This document shows positions 63,944 to 64,000 of a stretch of 64,000 bases of DNA, one piece after another; position 1 is the stretch's first letter; each line of letters begins with the position of its first letter. The notes under the pieces are model-generated. The model was not told the origin of the DNA and did no database searches. It saw only the letters and a list, made by a program, of their open reading frames with translations. A program made the translations under genes and the position numbers. This DNA comes from Cytophaga hutchinsonii ATCC 33406 (GTDB lineage: Bacteria; Bacteroidota; Bacteroidia; Cytophagales; Cytophagaceae): the NCBI RefSeq assembly GCF_000014145.1, contig NC_008255.1, positions 1,737,501 to 1,801,500 of the forward strand, in the 5' to 3' direction.

Positions 63944-64000
63944 ATGTCTGTAATTGTAAAAGACCTTGTTAAGATATATGGGAAACAATATGCTGTTGAT
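63944..64000 (+). CDS. gldA: ABC transporter ATP-binding protein, GldA-like, 5' fragment
   Basis: Nineteen codons are visible before the window ends: MSVIVKDLVKIYGKQYAVD. This is the typical start of an ABC ATPase (VKDLxKxYGxxxAVD precedes the Walker A loop) and closely resembles GldA, the gliding-motility ABC component of Flavobacterium and Cytophaga, as I remember it. Other ABC ATPases begin similarly. A TATTTTTG box lies at 63920-63927 upstream. Confidence 0.65.
   Translation, partial: MSVIVKDLVKIYGKQYAVD

Overview
The window looks like a chromosomal segment of a Bacteroidota gliding bacterium of the Cytophaga type. Supporting signs are: AT-rich intergenic DNA, almost no Shine-Dalgarno sites, a TTTG-N20-TAnnTTTG promoter before tRNA-Asp, families typical of the phylum (HYC_CC_PP and DUF6660 small proteins, an RND pump fused to its outer-membrane channel, SprB-type repeats, an HU-CCDC81-like/SPOR protein), and the first codons of a GldA-like ABC ATPase at the right edge. 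Taxonomy is inferred from gene content and memory only.

Region 1 (1-14079) is a metal and arsenic resistance island. It holds a cut-off heavy-metal-binding lipoprotein, a periplasmic HMA protein, a cysteine-rich copper storage protein, a DUF305 lipoprotein, a Zn/Cd/Pb-type P-type ATPase, a periplasmic adaptor, a CzcA-type RND pump fused to a TolC-like channel, and the operon arsR-arsM-arsC-like-acr3 with two matching palindromic operator candidates. Region 2 (14161-17013) is housekeeping: tRNA-Asp with promoter and terminator, accA, a metallo-beta-lactamase-fold enzyme and a small outer-membrane barrel.

Region 3 (17315-44397) is the most striking part: a 27-kb one-direction gene cluster bounded by terminators and built of seven exported or associated proteins. 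Gaps between genes are only 4-44 bases. It contains a lipoprotein, a 1807-residue and a 972-residue protein that look like one family split in two, a small exported protein, a 1619-residue protein, a 3792-residue giant and a 352-residue protein. The giant joins duplicated beta-solenoid-like modules, SprB/PKD-like repeats, an Asp-box propeller, RHS repeats, an RHS-associated core, LysM and a C-terminal PD-(D/E)XK-like domain. Base composition falls sharply near 41.6 kb, so the toxin tip and the downstream candidate immunity gene look exchanged. I propose a multi-protein RHS polymorphic-toxin system; delivery and partner roles are inference.

Region 4 (44484-51419) is accessory and repeat-rich: a solitary DDE transposase, a structured RNA-like element, GC-rich palindromes, tiny ORFs, an exact 5 x 267-bp tandem array in which every unit carries a 26-codon hydrophobic ORF, efp, a second HMA lipoprotein, and an 11-copy array with a 105-107-bp period. 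The two arrays share a GRTTTYAAYC hairpin grammar.

Region 5 (51419-64000) is mostly core genes: a SET-domain protein downstream of tyrS, holA, a 1012-residue TPR protein, an outer-membrane barrel, an HU/SPOR protein, a TonB-like protein, folC, trmB, another barrel protein and the start of a gldA-like gene.
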